From UMGS1002 sp050946195 (GTDB taxonomy: Bacteria; Bacillota; Clostridia; Oscillospirales; CAG-272), in assembly GCA_050946195.1 (NCBI GenBank), contig JBMNUI010000001.1, positions 14,466 through 78,465 on the forward strand: a DNA stretch of 64,000 bases. Reading direction: 5' to 3'. Positions 18,010 through 25,869 of this stretch are shown here, piece by piece. How positions within the stretch are numbered: position 1 is the stretch's first letter; every line of letters begins with the position of its first letter. The notes under the pieces are model-generated. The model was given only the letters and a program-made list of their open reading frames with translations. It was not told the DNA's origin and searched no databases. The position numbers and the translations under genes were made by a program.

Positions 18010-18972
18010 TTACTCCGCCGGCTCGTCGGCAGACGGCTCGGTGTCCTCGGGCGGCGGCTCGATCATATATTTTTCGATAACCGGGTAAGCGGCGTATGTC
18101 GCGATATAGCCCGAGACCGCCATGAAGTAGAAGAAGGGAAGTATCAGCGGAAAGATAATGTTAAAGGGCGCTAAGATGTAGAACAACAAGTAATTCAGGG
18201 CCAGCACGGTCACAATTCCGAGGGCCGCCATAGTATTGCGCTTAATGCCGAGCACCGTGAAAATCAGGGAGTTTTTGATTATCTTCCAGGTTTTCAGGTC
18301 AAATGTGATAAGCTGCAGATACACATAATAACGCATTGTAAAATATACTAAAATCAGGGCAATCACGGCCACGTAGAAGATGTTCATCAGGTAGGAGCCG
18401 CTGTTCTGGGAATAGAACATGAGATTCCAGAAAAGCAGGAAAATCACCGAAATGTCAATAAGTCCGACAAAAAAGCCCTGCCGGAAATTCTTTTTTATGG
18501 CATAAAAGTAGTCCGAAACTATAAAAACAGGGTCGCCCCGCACCAGCCCGCGCAGAAGGTAAGTTCCGCCCACATTTTGCCACCCAAAGGTCAGCACGTA
18601 GACTAAGGCTATTGCTCCGATGACGTAATAGACATAGGAATTGTAAACCGGAACGCCAAGCTGTTGGCTGACCGTGGCGAGCAAGAGGTCGTTTGCCGGC
18701 GACGGCGACATGAAGGCAGCACCGTAAGCGGTGGGATAGAGCACATCTATTGCCGTACTTCGGGTCGGCCCGGTCAAAAAGACAAAGACCGCCGCGATAA
18801 TCGGCAGTATTTGAAACACCATGAGCAGGTTCACCGAGATCAGCTTGCCGAATTTCCTTTTAAAATACTTAAAGAAATTTCGGAAATTCTTTGGCCCGTC
18901 TTCGCCTTTCTCGACGCCCTTGCCGTCCCGGTTCATGTCAAAGAGTTTGAACTTCCTTTTTTTTGCTTCCAA
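18010..18972 (-). CDS. Polytopic membrane protein, DUF624/YesL-like
   Basis: 320 residues, basic N-terminus, then about six membrane segments, ending in an acidic Glu/Pro-rich tail (PPPEDTEPSADEPAE). The pattern of an initial FxKxFGKLISVNLL segment, an early paired hairpin and a conserved TWKIIKNS loop resembles DUF624 (YesL) proteins, whose role is unknown. TTG start at 18972 with AGGA ten bases before. Only 13 bases follow the upstream membrane gene at 18986, so they form an operon. The pair stands back to back with spoIIID. Confidence 0.6.
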   Translation of the reverse strand: MEAKKRKFKLFDMNRDGKGVEKGEDGPKNFRNFFKYFKRKFGKLISVNLLMVFQILPIIAAVFVFLTGPTRSTAIDVLYPTAYGAAFMSPSPANDLLLATVSQQLGVPVYNSYVYYVIGAIALVYVLTFGWQNVGGTYLLRGLVRGDPVFIVSDYFYAIKKNFRQGFFVGLIDISVIFLLFWNLMFYSQNSGSYLMNIFYVAVIALILVYFTMRYYVYLQLITFDLKTWKIIKNSLIFTVLGIKRNTMAALGIVTVLALNYLLFYILAPFNIIFPLILPFFYFMAVSGYIATYAAYPVIEKYMIEPPPEDTEPSADEPAE

Positions 18973-18985
18973 GTCAGGTAATCCT

Positions 18986-19627
18986 TTACAAAATCATGTT
19001 GAGCAGAAATCTGTATCCGAAATCGGCCAGTATTACATAGCCGAACAAAATCAAAAAAATCAGGTTGTATTTCCAGAAATACCAGGATTTCAGCAGGGAA
19101 TAGATGTTTCTGTAATACCTCCAGCGGTTTGAATACAACTCGGAGACAACCCCGCTCGAGATAATAACCGAGCACAAAACAAGCATACGCAAAAGAAACA
19201 GGATTGTCACAAGGATCCTTCCGCCCCCGGCTTGCTGCGCGTGCAACAGGTCAATGCACATTGAGGATGACAGGCCGTAGAACACGCCCGAAAACAGCAG
19301 AATAGTGCGGTCGATAAGCCCCGTTATGTATGTAAATCCTGCTATTAATATTATAAACGATATTTTAAAGATGTCAACCGAATTATAAACAATATCGTAG
19401 ATAAGCCCGGTTGAGAGCGAGCCGGCAGGTGGAGGGAGGAACATCGTGCTGATTCGGGCTGTCATCACCTCCGGCAGGCTGTCAAGGAGAAAAAGATTGA
19501 GAAGCGCGCCGAGGCAGGCGGCAAAAGCAAAAAGGATTGTATAAATCACCGCCAGCCTTGTCCGGGCATATCCGGGACGGTTGAGCTGCCTGAGCCTCTC
19601 AATATCAATTCCGCCGGCCGTCTCCAT
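18986..19627 (-). CDS. Membrane protein of unknown function
   Basis: 213 residues with about five hydrophobic segments; N-terminal ~20 residues are soluble (IDIERLRQLNRPGYARTR). The overall shape recalls SpoIIM-type integral membrane proteins but no diagnostic motif is seen, so no function is assigned. ATG at 19627 with GAGGA ten bases upstream. First gene of a two-gene operon with the DUF624-like gene, divergent from spoIIID. Confidence 0.5.
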   Translation of the reverse strand: METAGGIDIERLRQLNRPGYARTRLAVIYTILFAFAACLGALLNLFLLDSLPEVMTARISTMFLPPPAGSLSTGLIYDIVYNSVDIFKISFIILIAGFTYITGLIDRTILLFSGVFYGLSSSMCIDLLHAQQAGGGRILVTILFLLRMLVLCSVIISSGVVSELYSNRWRYYRNIYSLLKSWYFWKYNLIFLILFGYVILADFGYRFLLNMIL

Positions 19628-19753
19628 GCCAATTTGTCCTCGCTTTATGTTCTATACTTAATGATATGAGGACAAGGCTGAAATTATCCGTGCGGCAGGT
19701 CAGAAGATATTTAAATGTCAGCGACCCCGGCGCATAATTCCAAGTGCATTGTT

Positions 19754-19771
19754 TTGTATAATTTGTATAAT
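19754..19771. promoter_or_regulatory. Tandem TTGTATAAT boxes
   Basis: Two exact head-to-tail copies of the nine-base TTGTATAAT, in the AT-rich divergent region between 18986 and spoIIID. Each is the reverse complement of the ATTATACAA boxes found at 20305-20332, 20432, 21019 and 21066. They also resemble extended -10 elements but lack matching -35 boxes. The rest of the 19628-19954 gap holds the spoIIID promoter and no gene. Confidence 0.45.
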
Positions 19772-19815
19772 TTCCATTTAGTGTTTTTGCTTCGGCGAAT
19801 TATTAAGCAGGCTTA

Positions 19816-19844
19816 TAATATTTGTTCGCCTTATGTCATAAGAT
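19816..19844 (+). promoter_or_regulatory. Putative sigma-E promoter of spoIIID
   Basis: TAATATT (19816-19822) is a full match to the sigma-E -35 consensus KMATATT; after a 14-base spacer, CATAAGAT (19837-19844) keeps the CATA...T core of the -10. spoIIID is a sigma-E target in Bacillus and Clostridia, so this is expected biologically. It leaves a leader of about 100 bases. Call rests on consensus and context. Confidence 0.5.
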
Positions 19845-19954
19845 TAAGTGAGGACTTGTACCCGGCAACTGTAGCACGGGCTTTTCCAAGAGACCTCATC
19901 ATTTATTTTATCAAATATTATTTTAGCCGCTCCGTGCGGCACGGGAGTAATATT

Positions 19955-20260
19955 ATGATGTATATATCCGGGAACAAGGAGAGATGCGTCCAGATTGCCG
20001 CATACATGATAGAAAACAACGCGACGGTAAGGAGCGCCGCGAAAAAATTCGGGATAAGCAAAAGCACGGTACATAAAGACGTAACCCAGACTCTGCGCCA
20101 GATCAACAAGCCTTTGTACTTTGAAGTTAAAAAGGTGCTTGAAATAAACAAACGCGAAAGACATATCCGGGGCGGCGAGGCGACCAGAAAAAAGTATTCG
20201 GCAATGGCCGGTAAGGACACCGGCAACACGGGCGGCAAGCCGCAAAATCAGGCGCAATAG
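19955..20260 (+). CDS. spoIIID: Sporulation transcription factor SpoIIID
   Basis: Mother-cell DNA-binding regulator of the sigma-E to sigma-K switch. The helix-turn-helix TVRSAAKKFGISKSTVHKDV at about residues 22-41 and the RHIRGGEATRKKY tail match the family closely. The annotated start at 19955 (two adjacent ATGs) follows GGGAG by eight bases; the frame is open upstream to 19715 but that region is AT-rich non-coding DNA. The predicted 101 residues carry a slightly longer Gly/Gln-rich tail than the Bacillus protein. It strongly implies the organism forms endospores. Confidence 0.93.
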   Translation: MMYISGNKERCVQIAAYMIENNATVRSAAKKFGISKSTVHKDVTQTLRQINKPLYFEVKKVLEINKRERHIRGGEATRKKYSAMAGKDTGNTGGKPQNQAQ

Positions 20261-20297
20261 TGTCTTTTTGTTAATAAAGGGAACCGTGGGCCGAGTG

Positions 20298-20332
20298 TGT
20301 AATAATTATACAAAATGCAAATTTTGTATAAT
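20298..20332. promoter_or_regulatory. Overlapping TGTA-N7-TACA box and perfect inverted repeat
   Basis: TGTAATAATTATACA (20298-20312) runs into a perfect 12-base inverted repeat, ATTATACAAAAT / ATTTTGTATAAT, at 20305-20332 with a 4-base centre. It sits 40 bases after the spoIIID stop. No T-run follows, so a terminator is unlikely; operator-like architecture is a better reading. No regulator is identified. Confidence 0.5.
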
Positions 20333-20424
20333 AAGGGAGAGCGTTCAGGGCATCAGGAGGCTAAACCGGAGGTTATCAAAGCAAAAACGGTAGGAACAAA
20401 AAAGTATAAGATGTCCTCGTTTAT

Positions 20425-20441
20425 TGTAGATATTATACAAT
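20425..20441. promoter_or_regulatory. Second TGTA-N7-TACA box
   Basis: TGTAGATATTATACA followed by AT, so it also contains ATTATACAAT. It lies about 60 bases upstream of the promoter of the flavodoxin-like gene. Between the boxes (20333-20424) there are only unassigned bases with two AGGAGG/GGAGG stretches and no credible ORF. Confidence 0.4.
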
Positions 20442-20498
20442 CCGGCACAATAAATATGTCAAATGAACACAAAAATTGATTACTGAAACAAAAAATAT

Positions 20499-20527
20499 TT
20501 GCATGAAAGAACAATATATGATATAAT
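20499..20527 (+). promoter_or_regulatory. Sigma-A promoter of the flavodoxin-like gene
   Basis: TTGCAT, 17-base spacer, TATAAT. Transcription would start near 20534, giving a ~40-base leader with GGGAGGA before the ATG at 20574. Confidence 0.7.
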
Positions 20528-20573
20528 TTAATTAGCTCTCTAATGTATAAAAAAATATTACGGGAGGAAGACT

Positions 20574-20996
20574 ATGGCTATAAAGATGAGAGTGCTCTAC
20601 TGGTCCAAAAAGGCCAAAATGAGGACAATAGCAAATGTAATCAAGAACGAATTCGGACTTGCCATGAATGCAGTGGACGTTATCCCCCCGGCCTATTCTT
20701 GCGACAAGGAAAGAATAGTGATCCTCTGCATCTCAAGCAAGGAAGAACCCGAAGACCAGCTGAGACTCTTCTGTAACGGGCTTAACAAGCAAAGGGCTCA
20801 GAACGTCGCTCTCATAATTGACGGAAATGAGAAAGGCGCAAAGTATATAAAGGATATGATCAATCAGGCCGGAGCCAACCTGATAGAAGACGTGCTGTTC
20901 GTAAAAGGCGGTCTGCCCTTCCTGTCAAAACTCAGCGATGAAGAGAAAAATGCGGTAATTGAATGGGCGCATAAGGTAGTCGACAATCTGCAGTAA
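20574..20996 (+). CDS. Small flavodoxin-like protein
   Basis: 140 residues with the alternating strand/helix pattern of a flavodoxin fold: MRVLYWSKKAKMRTIANVI, then RIVILCISS, then NVALIIDGN, then EDVLFVKGG. The usual FMN phosphate loop (T/S-x-T-G-x-T) after the first strand is absent and replaced by WSKKAKMRT, so FMN binding in the standard manner is doubtful. No function is assigned. It is a single-gene unit with a strong promoter and terminator, flanked on both sides by ATTATACAA boxes. GGGAGGA precedes the ATG. Confidence 0.6.
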   Translation: MAIKMRVLYWSKKAKMRTIANVIKNEFGLAMNAVDVIPPAYSCDKERIVILCISSKEEPEDQLRLFCNGLNKQRAQNVALIIDGNEKGAKYIKDMINQAGANLIEDVLFVKGGLPFLSKLSDEEKNAVIEWAHKVVDNLQ

Positions 20997-21018
20997 AAAT
21001 CAGGCTTTTTGGAGTTTT

Positions 21019-21077
21019 ATTATACAAAATATTATTGGGGGTTCCCTTCTCAATTTTCAAAAACAATTATACAAAAT
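21019..21077. promoter_or_regulatory. Two exact ATTATACAAAAT boxes downstream of the flavodoxin-like gene
   Basis: ATTATACAAAAT occurs at 21019-21030 and 21066-21077, in the same orientation, 47 bases apart, between the stop at 20996 and the terminator. These are identical to the arms of the 20305-20332 palindrome. Function unknown. Confidence 0.45.
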
Positions 21078-21087
21078 TTAAGATTAT

Positions 21088-21116
21088 AACGGTACCGGGC
21101 GGCCGGGCCGTTTTTT
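21088..21116 (+). terminator. Terminator of the flavodoxin-like gene
   Basis: AACGG..CCGG / CCGG.CCGTT stem with a small internal loop, followed by six T. Confidence 0.7.
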
Positions 21117-21143
21117 GTTATTAGACATTAGGTCTATAAACTA

Positions 21144-21168
21144 TTCGGGGGCAGCGCCCCCGAAAAAA
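21144..21168. repeat. Dispersed palindromic repeat, copy D (hairpin part only)
   Basis: TTCGGGGGCAGCGCCCCCGAA followed by an A-run, directly before the 3' end of the reverse gene at 21173. Only the GC hairpin of the family is present; on the minus strand the TTTTTTCG lead does not make a classical terminator. Confidence 0.55.
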
Positions 21169-21172
21169 TACA

Positions 21173-21859
21173 TTACTTCATCGTTGCGTACTCGATTTTC
21201 TCAATCAAGAGTTTTCCGGTCTTGTTGGAAAGTGTGATATACTGCTTTCTTGATGCGTCACTGCCGATGTCGGTTCTGAAGGTTCCGTTGTTGTATCTTA
21301 TCATGTATTCGAGCGTGAAGAGGTAGCCGTCGCCGGTTTCTGACATTTTTGTTATCATGATATTGTAGAGTTTCTGCATTGTGAAGGCTTCTTTTTTCTC
21401 ATTTCCTTCTACCTCGAAATAAGCCTCCTCAAAACAGGCATTGTAAGACTCGGCATCCCCCGCAATGATATAGTTGACAAAATCCACCATGAAGCGCACG
21501 CCTTCGTCATAATTATCGTAGGTCTCGGGCTCGATTGCAACCGTCACACCGGTATCGAGTTCACGGTAGTATATGCTCCGGTCAAGCCCCATGTAATACT
21601 CGTCTTTGTATATGTCCTCGCTGTAGTCGGGCTTGTGGAATATTATAGTCTGCTTGGTTGGGTTATACACATCATTGTCGCGTTCTTCCAGCTTTTTGGC
21701 AATGAGATTTATCAGGGGCGCGGCCGAGTAATATAAAATGACAAAAAGCAGGATTGCCGCAAAACAGCAGAGAATTATCCTCTTTAATTTTCTGGTCTCT
21801 TCCCTTCCCCCGCGCCGCTGGATTTCGGGCGGGATTATCGGCTTATCGTTGTTATGCAT
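21173..21859 (-). CDS. Membrane-anchored protein of unknown function
   Basis: 228 residues: a basic cytoplasmic N-terminus (RRGGREETRKLKR), one membrane helix at ~25-48, then an acidic extracellular domain of ~180 residues rich in Tyr and Asp. The C-terminal half alternates strands and resembles small NTF2-like extracytoplasmic domains (inference only). Single gene, GAGGG before the ATG. No relative recognised. Confidence 0.55.
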   Translation of the reverse strand: MHNNDKPIIPPEIQRRGGREETRKLKRIILCCFAAILLFVILYYSAAPLINLIAKKLEERDNDVYNPTKQTIIFHKPDYSEDIYKDEYYMGLDRSIYYRELDTGVTVAIEPETYDNYDEGVRFMVDFVNYIIAGDAESYNACFEEAYFEVEGNEKKEAFTMQKLYNIMITKMSETGDGYLFTLEYMIRYNNGTFRTDIGSDASRKQYITLSNKTGKLLIEKIEYATMK

Positions 21860-21959
21860 GGCTCCGCCCTCTTTTCGTAGTGGTTATTACATTTCAATTT
21901 TATCACATTTAGACAAATAACGCAAGTGCCGGATAAAGGTAAAATGTTGGCATATTCTA

Positions 21960-21988
21960 TTGATGTTTTGTCGGCCGTGTGCTATAAT
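21960..21988 (+). promoter_or_regulatory. Sigma-A promoter upstream of apgM
   Basis: TTGATG, 17-base spacer, TATAAT. It leaves a leader of about 90 bases to the ATG at 22082 and argues against the longer frame that begins at 21926. Confidence 0.65.
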
Positions 21989-22081
21989 GAAATGAAAATC
22001 GGCGGCATTTGCGGCCTGAATCCGACCGCGGGATCATGTTTTCAGAATCCCGGCCGCAACAAACAAATTCCCGGAGAATCT

Positions 22082-23302
22082 ATGAAATACCTGACACTCA
22101 TCCCAGACGGAATGGCCGACCGGCCGATACCTGGGCTTGACAACAAAACCCCGATGGAAGCAGCCAAAAAGCCCTGTATGGACAGGCTGGCACAAATGTC
22201 GATAGTCGGCACCGTCCTCAACGTGCCGGACGGAATGGTACCCGAAAGCGACACGGCGAATATGTCGATACTCTCTTTTGACCCGGCGATATACTCGCAC
22301 GGCCGCTCACCGCTTGAGGCTGCCAGCATGGGGATTGAAATGGCCCCTGAGGACACCGCCTACAGGTGTAACCTCGTCACGCTCAGCGACAAGGGCGAAT
22401 ATGAAGCAAAAGTAATGCTCGACCACAGCGCCGATGAAATCTCAACCGAAGAAGCCGACATACTGATAAAGGCGCTCGACCAAAAGCTCGGCAACCCCAC
22501 GATGAAGTTTTACACCGGGGTGAGCTACCGGCATTGCCTTATCATCAAGGGCGGCAACGACAAATACGACTTCATGCGCCCTCACGACATCATAGGGCGC
22601 AAAATCAGGGAATACCTTCCCCGAGAGGACAACGGCGGCGGGCAGTTCCTTGAGCTGATGAAAAAGAGCTATGAGATACTCGCCGACCACCCGGTAAACC
22701 GCAGCCGCCGCGCGCGCGGCCTCAAGCCCGCAAACTCGGCATGGCTCTGGAGCCCCGGCAAAAAACCGCAGCTGCCGTCATTCACCGAAAAATGGAAGCT
22801 CAGGGCCGCGGTCATCTCTGCCGTCGACCTTATCAAGGGCATAGGGCTCTGTGCCGGGATGACGCCTATCAGCGTGCCGGGTGCGACCGGGAACATTCAC
22901 ACCAATTTCAAAGGCAAGGCCGAAGCCGCAATTGGGGCATTTTGCGACGGCTATGACTTTGTATATATCCACATCGAAGCCCCCGACGAATGCGGACACC
23001 GCGCCGAGATTGAAAACAAAGTAAAATCAATCGAAATCATCGACGAGGCGGTGCTCCGCCCGGTTTACGAGTATCTGCAGACCTGCGGGGACGATTATAA
23101 AATCCTCGTCCTCCCCGACCATCCAACGCCGATTGAGATCCGCACCCATTCCCGGGAGCCGGTTCCCTTTTTCATTTACTCCTCGACCAAAAAGGAACGC
23201 GGAGTGCCGGCTTTCACCGAAGAGGCGGCAAGGCAGACCGGCCTCTACATACCAGAAGGCCATCACCTGCTCGACTTAGCAATAAACAATCAAAAGAGGT
23301 AG
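22082..23302 (+). CDS. apgM: 2,3-bisphosphoglycerate-independent phosphoglycerate mutase, archaeal type
   Basis: Interconverts 3- and 2-phosphoglycerate in glycolysis. 406 residues; alkaline-phosphatase superfamily with metal site LIPDGMADRP at the N-terminus and phospho-serine region ESDTANMSILSFDP. C-terminal metal ligands are in HIEAPDECGHR and VLPDHPTP. This ApgM class differs from the ~510-residue GpmI. Some relatives act as phosphonopyruvate decarboxylase-like or homoserine-kinase-like enzymes, and thrC lies 3.5 kb downstream, so a homoserine-kinase role is possible but unproven. Five bases separate it from lepB. Confidence 0.85.
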   Translation: MKYLTLIPDGMADRPIPGLDNKTPMEAAKKPCMDRLAQMSIVGTVLNVPDGMVPESDTANMSILSFDPAIYSHGRSPLEAASMGIEMAPEDTAYRCNLVTLSDKGEYEAKVMLDHSADEISTEEADILIKALDQKLGNPTMKFYTGVSYRHCLIIKGGNDKYDFMRPHDIIGRKIREYLPREDNGGGQFLELMKKSYEILADHPVNRSRRARGLKPANSAWLWSPGKKPQLPSFTEKWKLRAAVISAVDLIKGIGLCAGMTPISVPGATGNIHTNFKGKAEAAIGAFCDGYDFVYIHIEAPDECGHRAEIENKVKSIEIIDEAVLRPVYEYLQTCGDDYKILVLPDHPTPIEIRTHSREPVPFFIYSSTKKERGVPAFTEEAARQTGLYIPEGHHLLDLAINNQKR

Positions 23303-23307
23303 CGTCA

Positions 23308-23964
23308 ATGGAAATGAGCAATGAGGGCGGCGGGAGCGTCAGCCCCGAATCTACAAGCATCCAAGTCCCTGACAGCGCCCCGAGCCGGGAGAAAAAGACC
23401 TCGCTTGCATCGGAACTTTTTGATTACGTCGAGATTTTCGTCTATTCGGTCTGCGCGGTAATTCTTGTATTTACATTCATCATCAGGCTCTGCAGCGTCG
23501 ACGGGCCCTCTATGAAGCAGACACTCCACAACAAAGAGGTTCTTCTCGTCTCAAATCTCAACTATACGCCAAATCAGGGCGACATAATAGTCTTCCACAT
23601 GACCGGCAGCCCGGATCCCGACCTGAACAAGCCGATAGTCAAGCGCGTGATTGCCACCGCCGGCAAATATGTCAGGATTGACTATGACGCCGGGCTGGTT
23701 TATGTCTCAGACGACAATCTGTTTGAAGAGGACGACATACTCGACGAGAGCGGATATATTTATCTTTCAAACGGCAGATGGAATAAGTCCGGGGTATATG
23801 AAACCTATGTCCCCGAGGGGTATCTTTTCGTCATGGGCGACAACCGGAACAATTCCCGTGACAGCCGCGACTCCATGATCGACCTGCTCGACCAGCGCCG
23901 GGTATTCGGCAAGGTACTCCTCAGGCTGTTCCCGCTCTCCAAGGCGGGAAGCGTGTATAAATAA
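23308..23964 (+). CDS. lepB: Signal peptidase I
   Basis: Membrane serine protease that cuts signal peptides. 218 residues: ~38-residue cytoplasmic N-tail, one membrane helix (~40-60), catalytic Ser68 in GPSMKQTL, general-base Lys112 in KRVIATAGK, and the substrate-site GDNRNNSRDSRD. In many Firmicutes lepB stands beside rbgA and rnhB as here. The start has AGAGGTAGCG upstream. Confidence 0.93.
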   Translation: MEMSNEGGGSVSPESTSIQVPDSAPSREKKTSLASELFDYVEIFVYSVCAVILVFTFIIRLCSVDGPSMKQTLHNKEVLLVSNLNYTPNQGDIIVFHMTGSPDPDLNKPIVKRVIATAGKYVRIDYDAGLVYVSDDNLFEEDDILDESGYIYLSNGRWNKSGVYETYVPEGYLFVMGDNRNNSRDSRDSMIDLLDQRRVFGKVLLRLFPLSKAGSVYK

Positions 23965-23984
23965 GAAATTTCAAGGAGCGTCAA

Positions 23985-24860
23985 ATGGCACCGAAGGAGA
24001 TACAGTGGTTTCCCGGCCACATGGCCAAAACCCGCCGGATGATAAAGGAGAATCTCCGGTATATTGACGCGGTGATTGAAATTCTTGACGCCCGGATTCC
24101 CTGCAGCTCGCGCAACCCCGAGATGGAAGACCTCATCGGCAAAAAGCCCGCGCTGGTGCTTCTCAACAAATCCTCGCTGGCCGACCCCTGGCAGACCGGG
24201 CTCTGGCAAAAAGATTACACCGGCGAAAACACGGTCTGCATCGCCACCGACTTTATCACCGGTCAGGGGCTCAACCAGATCCCCACGGTACTTCGCGAGC
24301 TTTGTGCCGAAACACTTGAGAAAAACGCCCGGCGGGGTATCAGCCGCCCGCTGCGGGCGATGGTGCTCGGTATCCCTAATGTCGGAAAGTCCACACTGAT
24401 AAACAGGCTCAGCCGCACAAAGAAGGCAAAGGTTGAGGACCGCCCGGGGGTGACTCGGGACAGGCAGTGGGTATCAACGCCGCTGGGTCTCGACCTGCTC
24501 GACATGCCAGGCCTGCTCTGGCCGAAATTCAACGACCGGCTGGTCGGCGAGAATCTGGCAATCACCGGCGCCATACGCGATACCCTGCTTGACCCTGAGG
24601 AGATTGCCATAGCTCTCATCGCCCGGCTGCGCAGCTATTATCCGGAGCTGCTCTGCGGGCGCTTCGGGCTCGGGAAAATTGAGGATTACTCGGACATGAG
24701 CGATTTCTCCCTCATTGAAGTCATAGGAAAAAAGCGCGGATATCTTGCCGCCGGCGGCGAGGTCGACACTCTCCGCACCGCAGAGATGCTGCTCGATGAA
24801 CTGCGCGAGGGGAAAATTGGAAGAATTACACTTGATTATAAAGAGGCAAAAAATGCTTGA
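23985..24860 (+). CDS. rbgA: Ribosome biogenesis GTPase (YlqF/RbgA)
   Basis: Circularly permuted GTPase needed for late 50S assembly. 291 residues; G4 (LLNKSS) precedes the P-loop GIPNVGKSTLINRL and G3 DMPG, the order typical of the YlqF/YawG family. AAGGAG is nine bases before the ATG. The stop overlaps rnhB by eight bases. Confidence 0.93.
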   Translation: MAPKEIQWFPGHMAKTRRMIKENLRYIDAVIEILDARIPCSSRNPEMEDLIGKKPALVLLNKSSLADPWQTGLWQKDYTGENTVCIATDFITGQGLNQIPTVLRELCAETLEKNARRGISRPLRAMVLGIPNVGKSTLINRLSRTKKAKVEDRPGVTRDRQWVSTPLGLDLLDMPGLLWPKFNDRLVGENLAITGAIRDTLLDPEEIAIALIARLRSYYPELLCGRFGLGKIEDYSDMSDFSLIEVIGKKRGYLAAGGEVDTLRTAEMLLDELREGKIGRITLDYKEAKNA

Positions 24861-25458
24861 CTACACGCTTGAGGCGCTGGCTGTTGAGCGCGGCTACAGG
24901 CTTGTCTGCGGAGTCGACGAGGCCGGCCGCGGCCCGCTCTGCGGACCGGTCGTGGCGGCGGCCTGCATACTGCCGCACGGCCTTCTCATACCGGGGCTCA
25001 ACGATTCAAAGCAGTTGAGCGAGAAGCGGCGCGAGGAGTTGTATTCGGTTATCACGAAAAAAGCGATTTCTTATGCGGTGGCGCTGGCGACGGTGGACGA
25101 GATAAACGAATATAATATACTTGAGGCCACTATGCTCGCAATGCGCCGCGCCATACATAACCTTCAACAAAAGCCCGATTATGCGCTAATTGACGGTAAT
25201 GTCGCCCGCGGCTTTGACATCCCGGTCGAGTGCGTGGTGCACGGCGATTCGCTCTCCCCTTCAATAGCCGCGGCCTCGATTCTCGCCAAGGTCACCCGGG
25301 ACCGGCTCTGCCTTGAGCTTGACCGCAAATACCCCGGCTACGGCATCGCCGAACATAAGGGCTACTGCACGAGGGCCCACGTAGAGGCGCTGCTGCGCCT
25401 GGGGCCGTCACCCGAGCACCGGGTGCGCTTTATCAGGTTTCTTGACGATGCGAAGTAA
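24853..25458 (+). CDS. rnhB: Ribonuclease HII
   Basis: Removes RNA from RNA/DNA hybrids and misincorporated ribonucleotides. 201 residues with the GVDEAGRGPLCGPVV active site near the N-terminus and further acidic residues in LIDGN and VHGDSLSPSIAAAS. The ATG at 24853 overlaps the end of rbgA; the track extending to 24745 is inside rbgA. Followed without gap by yraN. Confidence 0.94.
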   Translation: MLDYTLEALAVERGYRLVCGVDEAGRGPLCGPVVAAACILPHGLLIPGLNDSKQLSEKRREELYSVITKKAISYAVALATVDEINEYNILEATMLAMRRAIHNLQQKPDYALIDGNVARGFDIPVECVVHGDSLSPSIAAASILAKVTRDRLCLELDRKYPGYGIAEHKGYCTRAHVEALLRLGPSPEHRVRFIRFLDDAK

Positions 25459-25852
25459 AGGGATCAGCACAACAGTATCCGGGCACCACGGCGAGCGTGC
25501 CGCGGCCGATTATCTAATCAAAAAAGGCTTTCGGATACTTGAGATGAACTACCGCAGCTCGCACCTGGAGATAGACATTATCGCCGAGGACGACGTGCGG
25601 TTGATTTTCGTCGAGGTCAAGTCGCGTACAGCCTGCCCCGAAAACCCCGGCAGGTTCGGCCGGCCGGGCATGGCGGTAACATATAAGAAACGGGCGCATC
25701 TGGTTGCGGCGGCACAGAGCTACCTGCGCACCCAAAGACCCGGAAAGCGCGTCCGGCTTGACGTCATTGAGGTCTATTTCAAGCCCACAGAATCCGGCCT
25801 GCCCGAAATAGCCAAAATAAAGCATATCGAAAACGCTTTCGGAGCCAAATAA
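25448..25852 (+). CDS. yraN: YraN/UPF0102 family nuclease-like protein
   Basis: 134 residues of the restriction-endonuclease-like fold: E-x-D (HLEIDIIAEDD) and E-x-K (FVEVKSRT) metal-site residues are visible. Biological role of the family is unknown. The ATG at 25448 overlaps the rnhB stop; a TTG six bases earlier is an alternative. The rnhB-yraN order is a conserved pairing. Confidence 0.88.
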   Translation: MRSKGISTTVSGHHGERAAADYLIKKGFRILEMNYRSSHLEIDIIAEDDVRLIFVEVKSRTACPENPGRFGRPGMAVTYKKRAHLVAAAQSYLRTQRPGKRVRLDVIEVYFKPTESGLPEIAKIKHIENAFGAK

Positions 25853-25869
25853 ATGTCTGGGGGTACATA

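Noticed and set aside
19634..19642. CGAGGACAA on the minus strand as a SpoIIID site, with a CATAAAGC sigma-E -10 at 19642-19649
   Set aside because: GAGGA there is the Shine-Dalgarno of the gene starting at 19627; a transcription start implied by that -10 would leave it no room.
20321..20332. Terminator of spoIIID in the 20305-20332 palindrome
   Set aside because: The stem is almost all A/T with no T-run, unlike the GC-rich terminators elsewhere in the window.
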